A stretch of 64,000 nucleotides of DNA, from contig CP032507.1 in assembly GCA_008375315.1 (NCBI GenBank), forward strand, positions 186,001-250,000, read 5' to 3'. This DNA is from Ectothiorhodospiraceae bacterium BW-2. Its GTDB lineage: Bacteria > Pseudomonadota > Gammaproteobacteria > Thiohalomonadales > Thiohalomonadaceae. Below are positions 8,026 to 17,282 of the stretch, in pieces. Below the pieces are notes generated by a model. The model was not told the origin of the DNA. It made no database searches and saw only the letters and a program-made list of their open reading frames with translations. Every line of letters starts with the position of its first letter. Positions within the stretch are counted from its first letter, which is position 1. Position numbers and translations under genes: made by a program.

Positions 8026-9195
8026 ATGAAACAAACGAATGAAAACATCTCGATCCGTCTCAATACCACCGGCGATCTATTCAGCCGCGTCGCCTCCATT
8101 CTGGAACAGGCGCGCGCCAATGTTGTCCGCTCGGTCAACTCCAACATGGTGCTGGCGTACTGGCTGATCGGACGGGAGATTGTGCAGGAATTGCAGCAGG
8201 GTGAAGAACGGGCGGAGTATGGAAAAAAGATTATTGACGATCTCTCTACACGATTGAAAAGTCGATTCGGGCGTGGTTTCTCCACGACCAATCTCCGTTA
8301 CTTTCGCACCTTTTACACCGTCTATGCGGATCGTCTCCCCGAAATTCGCCATATCGGATCTGGCGTTTCCGCGCCCGATCAAATTCGCCAGACTCAATCC
8401 GGCGTTTTGGATGACCTGGCGGAGGCCGTGGATGCGGTCTCGGAACCTCGCGGATTTTCTGCTGTGCTGGGCTGGTCGCACTATCAAGTGCTGATGGGGG
8501 TTGAAAACCGCAATGAACGGCTGTTCTATGAAATCGAGGCCGAAAAGGAGGGGTGGGAGGTCAAGCATCTTGAACGACAGATTCACACCTGTCTTTTTGG
8601 CCGGTTGCTGAAAAGCCGTGACAAGGCAGGGGTCATGAAGCTGGCCGGCGAAGGGCAGGTGCTGCAAACGGCGCAGGATGCGATTCGCAACCCCTATGTT
8701 CTGGATTTTCTTGGCATACCTGAAGCCGATGTGTTGCATGAATCGGCACTTGAATCGGCGATCATCTACAACCTTCAGTCGTTTCTGCTCGAGTTGGGCA
8801 AGGGATTCGCCTTTGTCGGACGTCAAAAGCGGCTGCAATTCGATGCGGATTATTTCTATATCGATCTGGTCTTCTACAACTGCATCCTGAAGTGCTACCT
8901 ACTGATCGACCTGAAGATCGGCGAGCTGACCCATCAGGATGTGGGACAGATGGACAGCTATGTTCGGATGTTTGACGATAAATACCTGACGTCCGGGGAC
9001 AATCCAACTATCGGCCTGATTCTGTGCGCAAAGAAGAACGAAACGATTGCGAGGTATTCCGTGTTGAACGAGAGCCGTCAGATTTTCGCCTCGAAATACA
9101 TGCTCTATCTGCCGACCGAAGAAGAACTCAGGCTCGAAATAGAACGGGAGCGTCGATTGATTGAACCCGCCCTGAACAGAGAGGACAAACCATGA
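8026..9195 (+). CDS. PDDEXK nuclease family protein (DUF1016/YhcG type)
   Basis: A 389-residue protein. The N-terminal DUF1016 helical region shows V-L-A-Y-W-L-I-G-R-E-I near residue 45. The C-terminal nuclease region holds Y-F-I-D-L-V-F-Y-N (acidic residue near 283) and L-I-D-L-K-I-G (Lys near 300), consistent with a PD-(D/E)xK core. I chose the ATG at 8026, which has GGGAGG 8 bases upstream; the same frame is open further upstream but only through the out-of-frame hsdM and DUF3644 remnant. The stop overlaps the hsdR ATG by 4 bases. Such nucleases are frequent inserts in type I R-M operons. Whether it cuts DNA here is unknown. Confidence 0.85.
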   Translation: MKQTNENISIRLNTTGDLFSRVASILEQARANVVRSVNSNMVLAYWLIGREIVQELQQGEERAEYGKKIIDDLSTRLKSRFGRGFSTTNLRYFRTFYTVYADRLPEIRHIGSGVSAPDQIRQTQSGVLDDLAEAVDAVSEPRGFSAVLGWSHYQVLMGVENRNERLFYEIEAEKEGWEVKHLERQIHTCLFGRLLKSRDKAGVMKLAGEGQVLQTAQDAIRNPYVLDFLGIPEADVLHESALESAIIYNLQSFLLELGKGFAFVGRQKRLQFDADYFYIDLVFYNCILKCYLLIDLKIGELTHQDVGQMDSYVRMFDDKYLTSGDNPTIGLILCAKKNETIARYSVLNESRQIFASKYMLYLPTEEELRLEIERERRLIEPALNREDKP

Positions 9196-11567
9196 GTAAG
9201 ATCCAATGGGAATACAATCTGGTCGAACGGCCTTTTTGCGAACAACTTCAAACCATGGGCTGGTCGTGGATCGAAGGCGATGTGGATGTGGCCGAACTCA
9301 CTGAACGAGAGAACTTCCGTGAGGTGCTCCTGAAGGGCCGCTTGGCGGAAGCGCTAAGGCGGATCAACCTTCGCGATGGGCAGCCCTGGCTCGACGAAGC
9401 CCGCATCACCAAGTCTATTCGTGATCTGTCACCCCCCACCGTTCATCGGGTGATGGAGGTCAATCAAGCCGCGACTGAACTCTTGCTCAAGGGAACCGTG
9501 GTGGACGGGCTGCCGGATTGGGACAACTGCAGGCCCCAGCCGATTCGCTATATCGATTTTGAACACCCTGAAAAGAACGACTTTTTGGTCGTCAATCAAT
9601 TCAAGGTCGAGCTGACCAGCGGTCGGGGTCATGTCATCCCCGATGCGGTTCTGTTCATCAACGGTATTCCGATTGTTGTAGCCGAATTTAAGAGCCCCGG
9701 CATTGAAAATCCGATGCATGAGGCGATCAATCAATTACTCCGTTATTCAAACCAGCGCCGCGAGCTGTTCCCAACCCTTTATACCGATAACGAAGGCGTC
9801 GAGAAGCTGTTTCATACCAACCAGCTTCTGATCGCCAGCAACTTCTTCGAGGCACGAGCCGCAACCATCGGCGCTCCCCCTGAGGCATATCTGGAATGGT
9901 CCGATACCAGCCCGGTTCCCATGAGCACGGTTGCCGAGGAACTCGGGATCATCTCGGCCAATGATGACCTTGAAGAGGCCAAAGGTGAACTGTTGGCCGT
10001 TGGGCCAGAGCAGACAGAGCGCGTAGGCACGCCTCTCTTTTTCCGGCATACGGAACAGCGCCCCGAGGCGTTAAGGAGTGCTCACGGTGCTGGGCTGCAA
10101 AGTCAGCAGATACTGACGGCTGGCATGTTGCGCCCGGTGCATTTGCTGGACCTGATCCGCAATTTTACCGTTTTTCAGCAGGTTGATGGCAAGACCCGCA
10201 AAGTCGTGGCCCGTTATCAGCAGTTCCGTGCCATTCAGAAGGCAACCATCAGGCTTCAGGAGGGGCGGACAAGATCGCAGGGAGCTGAACGGGACGAAAG
10301 GGGCGGCATCATCTGGCATACCCAGGGCTCCGGTAAGAGTCTCAGTATGGTGTTTCTGGTTCGCAAAATGCGGACCCTGGAGCGGCTCAAGCGCTACAAG
10401 ATTGTTACCGTCACCGACCGTACAGATCTGGAAGGTCAGCTTCGTGAAACGGCTCGGCTCTCCGGCGAGGCCGTGCGGCCCACGGACAAGGACCGGAGTA
10501 CCAGGGAATCCTCAACCGCTCTGACCCAGCGGATACTGTCCGAGACAACTCCGGATATTGTTTTTGCCATGCTGCAGAAGTATCAAGATGTTGACCGGCA
10601 GGCCAAGAACGATGAAAAGATCGCCATGACCATCGTCCGCAAGGAAAAGAAACCGGGCAAGGATGAGCCAGTCGTGGAAAAAGAGGTGACCTTCGAAGAG
10701 AGCATCCGCTTCGAGGAGTTTCCTGTCCTCAATGAATCGGACGAGATCCTGGTGCTGGTGGATGAGGCTCACCGTTCACACACCCGATCTCTGCACCGCA
10801 ATCTGCGCAGAGCCCTGCCCAATGCGGCAATCATTGGATTCACCGGCACGCCGATTCTGAGCAAGGAAAAAACGGAAACCCGGGAAATATTCGGCGACTT
10901 CATCGATAAATATCTGCTGCAGGATGCCGAGTTGGATGGCGCAACAGTGCCGATCCTCTATGAAGGCCGGACGGCTGATGGCCTCGTCAAGGATGCTCCG
11001 AGCCTCGATCAACTGTTCGAGGATATGTTCCGCACCTATTCAGAGGAAGAACTGGCGGTTATCAAAGCCAAGTATGGTACCGCTGGCGATATTCTGGAAG
11101 CACCTTTGCTGATCGAACAGAAAGCAAAGGATATGCTGCGCCATTATGTAGGTGTTGTTTTGCCTGAGGGCTACAAGGCCCAGGTTGTTGCAACCAGTCG
11201 CCGCGCCGCCATCGTTTACCGCGAAAAATTGTTGGCCGCCAGGGATGAGCTTGTCAGAGATCTGGAAGGCATTCCTGCCGCGACGCTGGCGCTCCCGGAC
11301 CATGAGATTGAACTGCTTGATCCGCAACCACGATTCCTTGTGCGTGCGCACGCGCTGCTTCCGCTGATCAGAGGGCTGGATGTAGCGGTCGTCATTTCTG
11401 GGAACCATAATGATCCGGAATCCTGGTGGGATTGGTCAAACAAGGAAAAGCAGGACGAATACACCAAGCGTTTCAAGCGCAAACTGGCGGCAGAACGGAC
11501 AGAAAAAACTGATCCGCTCGCCATGATGGTTGTGAACAACATGCTTCTGACTGGTTTCGATGCTGCT
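9192..11567 (+). pseudogene. hsdR: Type I restriction subunit HsdR, C-terminus lost
   Basis: About 790 HsdR residues are present. The N-terminal nuclease domain has H-V-I-P-D-A-V and V-V-A-E-F-K-S (about 152-170). The SF2 motor has Walker A G-S-G-K-S (379-383), D-E-A-H (524-527), F-T-G-T-P near 553, and N-N-M-L-L-T-G-F-D-A near 780. In intact HsdR this last motif is followed by roughly 200-300 more residues. Here it runs straight into transposase DNA read from the wrong strand, and the frame closes at 11624 with unrelated residues. A microhomology (GCTCCA, about 11565-11570) marks the join. Motif VI-type sequence and the C-terminal HsdM-docking region are missing, so DNA translocation is probably lost. 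Confidence 0.85.
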
Positions 11568-12205
11568 CCAACCAAGCCCACCAGAGGCTGTTTAATTGGG
11601 GCAGCGTCATCGACTCAAGCCTGAGTTCCGACAGAAATTGGGCTCTGACGGTTCGGTGCCACCGTTCCAGTTTGCCTTTTCCTTGCGGGGCGTAGGGGCG
11701 GCAGTGGATTAAAGCTATCCCTAACCGGGCGCAAATCCCTTTTAGCGAGTCAGCCCGATAGGCCGCTCCGTTATCAATGACCAGTTTTTTGGGGAGGCCG
11801 CGTTTTAATACCGCCTGTTTGAGTACCCCTTCCACATCCAGAGCCGTTTCGCCTAAACAGAAAGCGCCATGGGGCACCAGCCGGGAGGCATCATCCATCA
11901 GGCTGATAAGATAGACTTTGCGCAAGCGACCCTCATGCATCACCTTGGGGCCATGCATCGCATCACTGTACCAAATATCACCGGCAAACTCCGCCTCAAA
12001 GGCGCGATACTCTTGAGGTTCTGACTCACCGCCACGCACCGCAGAGAGCCCGTGCTGTTGCAGCAAGCGGTGTACGGTCGAGCGCGACAGCGACCCTTTT
12101 GGCACCTCGCCCCGCTCCTCCATCAGTCGAACCAACTGTCGGACAGAGCGCTTGAGGTTCTCTTTTTTCGCTAAAATGATTTGCTGCTGCAGTGAGGGCG
12201 GAAGC
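11563..12205 (-). pseudogene. DDE transposase (IS481/integrase-core type), central fragment
   Basis: Read on the minus strand from 12204, the frame gives L-P-P-S-L-Q-Q-Q-I-I-L-A-K-K, then an HTH (S-R-S-T-V-H-R-L-L-Q-Q-H-G-L-S) and an integrase core: W-Y-S-D-A-M-H-G, V-I-D-N-G-A-A-Y and the E in K-L-E-R-W-H-R-T, i.e. the three acidic residues. Both ends are missing: the N-terminus is cut at the IS3 boundary (12206), and the C-terminus stops at W-W-A-W-L-E-Q where hsdR begins. A related N-terminal fragment lies at 14081-14355 on the other side of the IS3 element. Confidence 0.75.
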
Positions 12206-12435
12206 TGTCAAGCAATTTGAGACCAGTTGTTAAAAAAATAAAGCTCTAAATCTAGCCGGTGATTGCCACTGCCCTCACCGGCAAATTTCGCCTATGTTGA
12301 GTCATGACGCAACAAGGAGCGAACATGACCCTCATGGCCCTTTGCCGCAAGAGCCAAGCCCTTCAGCAAGGGGGAGCTGCAAGGCGAACTGCAACCCCTA
12401 ATCTAGGAACCTCCCTCCTGCACCGCGTTACCCAC

Positions 12436-12480
12436 AGCCCGCCCCCCTACGATAATAAGGGGGTCTCCGGGGGGCGGGCT
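12436..12480. other. Strong GC hairpin inside the IS3 element
   Basis: AGCCCGCCCCCC (12436-12447) and its exact complement (12469-12480) form a 12-bp stem with a 21-base loop. It lies about 75 bases downstream of the IS3 orfB stop and may be its terminator, or a barrier to transcription reading in from outside. The rest of 12206-12556 shows no supported gene. Confidence 0.55.
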
Positions 12481-12556
12481 ATGGATAACGCTCTGTCATT
12501 CAGCCACCACAACCGGCTAAAGCCATCGACGATAGACCCACTAGCGGCACCGTCAC

Positions 12557-13606
12557 TCATCTCTCCTTCGCTCTATTCAGGGTTGGATAGTTGACCTCCA
12601 GCGACCCCACCCCCTCCTCCGGTAGAGCGGGGTTAATCCATACCTCAGTAGGGGGTTGCTTAACCTTGGGCTCACCATGAATAAAGCGTTTCGGATGCTG
12701 CTGATAGGCCTGCTTCAGCGCCTGTTCACGCTGCTCGCTAACCTCCTTGTAACGACCGGTAAATACCTGCTCTGGAGTGAACCACGCAATCCCTCGATGG
12801 TGGTGGTGGAAACAGTACCAGTCAACATAGTCACTAAACCATATTCTGGCATGGTCAACTCCTGTCAATCGTTGAGGATAATCGGGTTGTTGCTTGAGTG
12901 TTTTAAATTGACTCTCGCTAAACGGATTGTCGTTACTGACTCGTGGACGGCTGTGGGAGCAGGTGATCCCCAGTTCGGCCATCAAGTCGAGATAGCCTCT
13001 GGCGGTCATCGGCACACCTCTATCCTGATGCAGTGTTAAGCCACTGAGCGCGACCCGATAGCGAGCCGCTGCGTCACTGATTAACAGCTTGGAGAGCTCA
13101 CTATTCTCCTTCCTTGAGACCATCCAAGCCACAATAAAACGGCTGTAGAGATCCATCACCACATAGAGATTCAAGAAGTTACCCTGCTCTGTGGTGGGAA
13201 GCTTAGTGATATCCCATGTCCAAACCTCATTCGGGCGGGTCGCCCGTAATCGGGGGATAGCGTGTGATTTGGCCGGTTTTTGAGCTCGCCGCTCTCCCGT
13301 CTGTTGATTAGCACGAAGGATCCGATACATCGTACTGATTGAACAGTAATATTTCCCTTCATCCAGCAGGCTAGCATAGATCTCTGCCGGAGGTTGGTCA
13401 TAGAATCGTTCGCTGTTCAAAAGCCCCAGAACGGCTTGCCTCTCTGCCTCACTCAGCGCATTGGCTGCGACGGGTCTTGGAAGGCTCGCTCGGGGGGAGA
13501 CAACCGGAGCCTGTCGGCGGTAGTAGCCTGCACGCGAGAGCGCTAGGCTATCGCAAGCGGCTCTTATGCTCACCGAACTGGGGCACTCTTTTTCAACTAA
13601 TCTCAT
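12557..13606 (-). CDS. IS3 transposase OrfB
   Basis: A 349-residue DDE transposase. It has an N-terminal HTH_21-like region (Y-Y-R-R-Q; later S-E-R-F-Y-D-Q-P-P) and the catalytic core: W-T-W-D-I-T-K-L (first D), H-Q-D-R-G-V-P-M (second D) and N-D-N-P-F-S-E-S-Q (E). Its ATG overlaps the OrfA stop (ATGA), the usual arrangement in which OrfAB can be made by frameshift. It looks intact and could still be active. Confidence 0.88.
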   Translation of the reverse strand: MRLVEKECPSSVSIRAACDSLALSRAGYYRRQAPVVSPRASLPRPVAANALSEAERQAVLGLLNSERFYDQPPAEIYASLLDEGKYYCSISTMYRILRANQQTGERRAQKPAKSHAIPRLRATRPNEVWTWDITKLPTTEQGNFLNLYVVMDLYSRFIVAWMVSRKENSELSKLLISDAAARYRVALSGLTLHQDRGVPMTARGYLDLMAELGITCSHSRPRVSNDNPFSESQFKTLKQQPDYPQRLTGVDHARIWFSDYVDWYCFHHHHRGIAWFTPEQVFTGRYKEVSEQREQALKQAYQQHPKRFIHGEPKVKQPPTEVWINPALPEEGVGSLEVNYPTLNRAKER

Positions 13607-14007
13607 AAGCTTATCTCTGTGTTCATCTGCTCCAATAAGCTGAAGGCTTTTTTTTGGAGCGCAATCACCCCTTCGGTCTGCTGTAACCGTTGGCTAAGAC
13701 GCTGAATTTCCTTCTTTAAACGCTCTATCTCCTTATCTCGCTTGTCTAGGCTCGGTTTGCGACCACTCTGTTTCCCTTTCAGGCCAGCCTGCCCCTGTGC
13801 TTGCAGTTGTCGGCGCCATTTGGTCAGATGGGAGCTGTAGATCTGCTCTTTGCGCAGCAGCTCGCCTAGCTGACCCGGCTCCTTGCACTGCTCTGCTTCT
13901 GCTAGGATCCGAAGCTTCTCTTCCTCACTAAATTTGCGGTAGGAGCGCTTCTCTTCATCGGGGTCGGTAACCTCGTTGGAGGGTAAAACGGTAGTATCTT
14001 TGGGCAT
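13603..14007 (-). CDS. IS3 transposase OrfA
   Basis: A 134-residue protein starting M-P-K-D-T-T-V-L with AGGAG seven bases upstream; a longer frame reaching 14046 has no ribosome binding site. It carries an HTH (F-S-E-E-E-K-L-R-I-L-A-E-A-E) and a C-terminal leucine-zipper-like coiled coil (E-I-E-R-L-K-K-E-I-Q-R-L-S-Q-R-L). This is the DNA-binding and oligomerisation half of the IS3 transposase. Confidence 0.82.
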   Translation of the reverse strand: MPKDTTVLPSNEVTDPDEEKRSYRKFSEEEKLRILAEAEQCKEPGQLGELLRKEQIYSSHLTKWRRQLQAQGQAGLKGKQSGRKPSLDKRDKEIERLKKEIQRLSQRLQQTEGVIALQKKAFSLLEQMNTEISL

Positions 14008-14080
14008 CGTGTATCTCCTCTGTTGCCCCCCTGATTCTACATTCATTTCTCATCAGGGGTGGTCTCAGGGTATCTTGACA

Positions 14081-14355
14081 CTCAGGGAGGGGGATAATTT
14101 AGAGGCACCTTTGTCGAGCCTGGGCTTGGGAACGAGCCCTTCCAGCCCCTGTTTGAGGTAGAGATAGTACCACCCCTCAATGGTTTTGGCGCTTAACTGC
14201 GTACGGTGACTATTGGGAATCGCCCAGGTTCTCTGCGCCAGTTTCTCCAGCTCTTGTTTTAAATCGCCCTGCCGCAGTGTCTGGCTGATTAAACTGCCAA
14301 TCACGCTAAAGCGAAACAGGGCGATGGGATCATTGCTATTCATGTGTTGCTCCAA
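14081..14355 (-). pseudogene. IS481-like transposase, N-terminal fragment
   Basis: The frame begins M-E-Q-H-M-N-S-N-D-P-I and contains the family N-terminal HTH: H-R-T-Q-L-S-A-K-T-I-E-G-W-Y-Y-L-Y. It ends in K-L-S-P-S-L at the IS3 terminus and then reads into IS3. The counterpart at 12204 starts again with L-P-P-S-L, but with different codons (TTATCCCCCTCCCTG against CTTCCGCCCTCACTG). The two halves are therefore not simply one gene split by IS3; they look like pieces of two diverged copies. Confidence 0.7.
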
Positions 14356-14475
14356 TGGTTAATTAAAGAGCGAGGGATTAAATAACAAACGATCTAAAAG
14401 CGGGAGTTGCTAAACAGTGTGGGGTTAATAATAACAGTAGGTTATCGTATCTTAACCCGCAAAAAAGTTGTCAGT

Positions 14476-15015
14476 TCACGGGACAATCACCCCTGTTCTA
14501 TCGAGGGTTGCCATACATTTTGACAACCCTACACTCTTCAGCGCTTGCTGCCAGTAAGTTTCAAAATGGCTGTAGCGCTCCTGCTGTGGGAAAAAAGTGG
14601 CCAGCCTGAAACGGTACAGCTGACTCTTCTCGTCCAGCCAGCCCCACCAGCGGGTTAAGGTGCGACGCGACGGCAAAAATTGTTGACTGACGGCATTAAA
14701 TGACTGGCCACATAGCACGGCTAACAGCATCTGTTGCTGGATAATCCAAAGATACCAGCGTCGGGGCGGAATACATTCGGGTAAACGGGAGCAGGTTCGC
14801 TTACATGCCGGGCAAAAAAAGCGGGGAATTGGGCAAGGGTTATAAACCCCCTGACTCTCCAACCCTCGATCCGGATAGCGAAAATAGACGCCATGGCTCC
14901 ACAGTTGTGTTTTGCCACAGTGCGGGCAGCAATCCGGAAAATATTGCTCCGGTTCGGCCTGAAGTTGCTGATGGTGTTGCTCAAGAGTAGTGATATTGGG
15001 CATAATACGCGACAT
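14476..15015 (-). CDS. Zinc-ribbon protein of the IS481-like element
   Basis: A 179-residue protein starting M-S-R-I-M-P with AAGGAG upstream. Two CxxC pairs form a zinc ribbon (C-C-P-H-C-G near 30 and F-F-C-P-A-C-K-R near 68), followed by an HTH-like segment (F-N-A-V-S-Q-Q-F, S-R-R-T-L-T-R-W-W-G-W). Proteins like this (DUF6431 type, as far as I can judge) lie upstream of DDE transposases in the same kind of element. It is the first gene of the element on this strand. 14356-14475 holds no further gene. Confidence 0.55.
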   Translation of the reverse strand: MSRIMPNITTLEQHHQQLQAEPEQYFPDCCPHCGKTQLWSHGVYFRYPDRGLESQGVYNPCPIPRFFCPACKRTCSRLPECIPPRRWYLWIIQQQMLLAVLCGQSFNAVSQQFLPSRRTLTRWWGWLDEKSQLYRFRLATFFPQQERYSHFETYWQQALKSVGLSKCMATLDRTGVIVP

Positions 15016-15156
15016 GGGTACTCCTTTCGGTTGCGTGCGATGACGGCAAATTGTCACATTTTACCGCAGGGAGATACCCTCTGTTTTCCTCCTATCCGTC
15101 CCAGAATGCTAGCAAGTGAATTGAAAAAGAACCTCTTTGTCAGAGCGGGTCATTTC

Positions 15157-15191
15157 GGCTGTAGTGCCCTTTGATTTTGTGGGTCGTTACA
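15157..15191 (-). repeat. Probable terminal repeat of the IS481-like element
   Basis: Read on the minus strand from 15191 the sequence is TGTAACGACCCACAAAATCA followed by AAGGGC. It starts with TG and lies upstream of the zinc-ribbon gene, at a point where composition changes. The matching opposite end is lost with the truncated transposase, so the assignment cannot be confirmed within the window. Confidence 0.35.
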
Positions 15192-15256
15192 CCCCCAATT
15201 ATCAACTCTCCTTAAAAAAGAGACAGGGGCAGGGGTTCTATGAGGGATGGTAAGTT

Positions 15257-15360
15257 ATGTCCTAATAAATGGCTACACCGGACATCCAAAAGCTACGCGG
15301 CTTTCCGCTACGCTTCAAGTCGCTCCGCTTTCGGCTACCGGTGAGCCCAAGTGTTATGCG
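15257..15360 (+). other. attC-like recombination site
   Basis: The segment can fold as integron attC sites do: GGCTaCACCGG (15271-15281) pairs with CCGGTGAGCC (about 15339-15348), leaving one unpaired A, and the outer ends are CCTAATAAA and GTGTTATGCG (15351-15360; R-box-like GTTATGC). The interior holds further small inverted repeats (AGCTACGCGGC, GCTTTCGGCTAC). A gene starts 24 bases later, as in gene cassettes. The left core is imperfect (TAATAA instead of TAACAA) and no integrase or second site is seen. Confidence 0.4.
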
Positions 15361-15384
15361 AAATGAAGCCGAACGAGGTAATAC

Positions 15385-16893
15385 ATGCTCAAGAAAATCA
15401 CACTGAAAGGTGAGCAAAAAAAAGTACTTTTTTTGCCAGCGATGAATCCGATACAAATAAAAGGCGTTGCAGGAAGTGGAAAAACGACAGTTGCTCTTTA
15501 TCGAGCAAAGCACCTGCTTGAAACACAAAATACTCTGTTTCAAGAGGCAAAAGTAATTATTTTTACCTTTAACAAAACTCTTGCTGCCTATATCAAAGCT
15601 GTAAGCCCCCATATAAACGGAGGTTACAACAGCCAAAGTGATGAAATAAGACCTAAAACAGCTAATGGGCTAAATGTTCAGGTCGTCAACTTTCATAGCT
15701 GGGCTTATAGGTTTGCTGGAATAGGATATAATCAAACCATTATGCAATGGGATCAAATTGATATTATTAGAGACATAATTACTAGAATGGACTCAGGCAC
15801 ATCAAATGTTTTAGGTAAAAGCCCCGAGTTTTTTCAAGAGGAAATATCATGGATTAAAGGAAAGTTATTTACAGATAAGAACGAGTACTTTGATGCTAAA
15901 AGAGTTGGTAGGGGTACGTCTGACCGGATTACAAAGAAAGACAAAGTGGTTATTTGGGATGTATACAGTAGATATAGTGCGGTTCTAAAAAATAGAGGAA
16001 ATGTGGATTTTGATGATTATGCAATTTTGTGTCTTAAAAAAATTAGCAGTACACCAAATTTTATACCACCTTACACGCATATTATAATTGATGAGGCGCA
16101 AGATTTAAATAAGGCTCAAATTCTAACTATATCCAAAATAGTCGACCAAGAAACAAATAGTCTTTCAATAATTGCCGATGCGGCACAAAGAATATATAAA
16201 AGTGGTTTTGTGTGGAGTGAGGTTGGAATAAATGTACGTGGTGGAAGAACTATAGAATTCAAAAAAAATTACCGAAACACAGTTCATATTGCCAACGCTG
16301 CTTTATCGTTGTTGAATCATGAAAGTGACAAATCAGAGTTTACGGAAGTAAAAACAGCTTTGAAAGGTGGTAGTAAACCTAAGGTTGGTTATTTCAACAA
16401 CTATAATGAACAACTTAATTGGGTGAAATCAGAGCTTGATAAACTTAGCAATGATGATGAAATTGGTAATACTGTTATCCTACATAGAACTAATTCAGGC
16501 GTTAAGGCCTTGCAAAGTTTTTTATCTAAGCATGGTTATGCCACAGAGTTTGTTAAATCAAGCCAGTCCGTTAATTATGAAAGTGAAAGCATAAAGATAT
16601 GCACCATGAGCTCAGTAAAAGGATTGGAGTTTAGAAATGTTTTTATTATTGATTTGAATGATGATGTTATCCCATTTCCTCCTGGGTTCATAAGTGAAAA
16701 TGATGAATTTCATATTTCTACGGAAAGACGATTGCTATATACATGCATGACAAGGGCAATAATAAACTTATATCTGCTTAGTAGCGAAACACCGTCTCGT
16801 TATTTGGGTGAGATTAGTAGTAAATTTCTTGATGTATTCAGAAAATCAGAACTATCGAATAATGTACTCTTTGATGATGATATTCAATTTTAG
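15385..16893 (+). CDS. UvrD-like superfamily 1 helicase/ATPase
   Basis: A 502-residue protein with SF1 helicase motifs: Walker A G-V-A-G-S-G-K-T-T near residue 30, D-E-A-Q-D near 235, A-D-A-A-Q-R-I near 268, K-N-Y-R-N-T near 292, M-S-S-V-K-G-L-E-F near 408 and Y-T-C-M-T-R-A near 452. The N-terminus opens directly with the motor, so there is no accessory nuclease domain. It starts just after an attC-like site and is followed 11 bases later by a DarT1-like toxin fragment in the same AT-rich stretch. A defence role together with DarT is possible but inferred. The gene appears intact. Confidence 0.82.
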   Translation: MLKKITLKGEQKKVLFLPAMNPIQIKGVAGSGKTTVALYRAKHLLETQNTLFQEAKVIIFTFNKTLAAYIKAVSPHINGGYNSQSDEIRPKTANGLNVQVVNFHSWAYRFAGIGYNQTIMQWDQIDIIRDIITRMDSGTSNVLGKSPEFFQEEISWIKGKLFTDKNEYFDAKRVGRGTSDRITKKDKVVIWDVYSRYSAVLKNRGNVDFDDYAILCLKKISSTPNFIPPYTHIIIDEAQDLNKAQILTISKIVDQETNSLSIIADAAQRIYKSGFVWSEVGINVRGGRTIEFKKNYRNTVHIANAALSLLNHESDKSEFTEVKTALKGGSKPKVGYFNNYNEQLNWVKSELDKLSNDDEIGNTVILHRTNSGVKALQSFLSKHGYATEFVKSSQSVNYESESIKICTMSSVKGLEFRNVFIIDLNDDVIPFPPGFISENDEFHISTERRLLYTCMTRAIINLYLLSSETPSRYLGEISSKFLDVFRKSELSNNVLFDDDIQF

Positions 16894-16904
16894 GTTATAA
16901 GAAT

Positions 16905-17282
16905 ATGGCGTTAAAAAACAAATTTAATGATTTTGTAAAGGAAATCAAAGAGAGAGAAATTGAATATTTAGTTCATTTTACTCCAACTTTAAATCTTTAC
17001 AGTATTCTTGAGCAAAAACAATTAATGAGTAGTTCAGTATTGGAGAGATTGGATATTGAACAGTATGATATCCTTGATTATGTGCAATTCACGGACGATG
17101 TTAGATACGATGACAAGAGATATATTAACTTATCAATTTCATCGCCAAATACTTTTTTATTCTCTAAATTCATGAGTAAAACAGCTAATGATATGACAAT
17201 TAATTGGTGCGTGTTGAAAATAAAACCCAAACATATATATGACTTAGATACATTAAAGTTGTTTCCCAATCAAACCATATAG
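16905..17282 (+). pseudogene. DarT1-like ADP-ribosyltransferase toxin, truncated
   Basis: About 117 true residues remain. Y-L-V-H-F-T-P-T-L-N-L near residue 21 matches the NAD-binding start of DarT (DUF4433), and Y-I-N-L-S-I-S-S-P-N (near 72) with I-N-W-C-V-L-K-I-K-P matches the DarT1 core. The catalytic Glu region normally lies further C-terminal and is missing, because the IS5-type element begins at 17252. DarT toxins ADP-ribosylate thymidine in single-stranded DNA and are paired with a DarG macrodomain antitoxin; none is visible, so the loss of the C-terminus may be what made it tolerable. AT-rich. Confidence 0.65.

Larger units (their letters stand above)
12206..14080 (-). mobile_element. 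IS3-family insertion sequence
   Basis: The ends are inverted repeats: TGTCAAGcaatttGAGACC at 12206 and, on the other strand from 14080, TGTCAAGataccctGAGACC. The element is about 1,875 bases, long for IS3, because about 350 bases without a supported gene follow orfB. No direct target duplication flanks it (AAGC on the left, CTCA on the right). It separates two fragments of an IS481-like transposase gene. Confidence 0.8.

Noticed and set aside
11568-11624. Last residues of the hsdR frame as a real C-terminus
   Set aside because: They are the antisense of a transposase coding region and unlike any HsdR.
12304-12594. Plus-strand frame of 96 codons inside the IS3 element
   Set aside because: No start signal, crosses the strong GC hairpin and overlaps the orfB end on the other strand.
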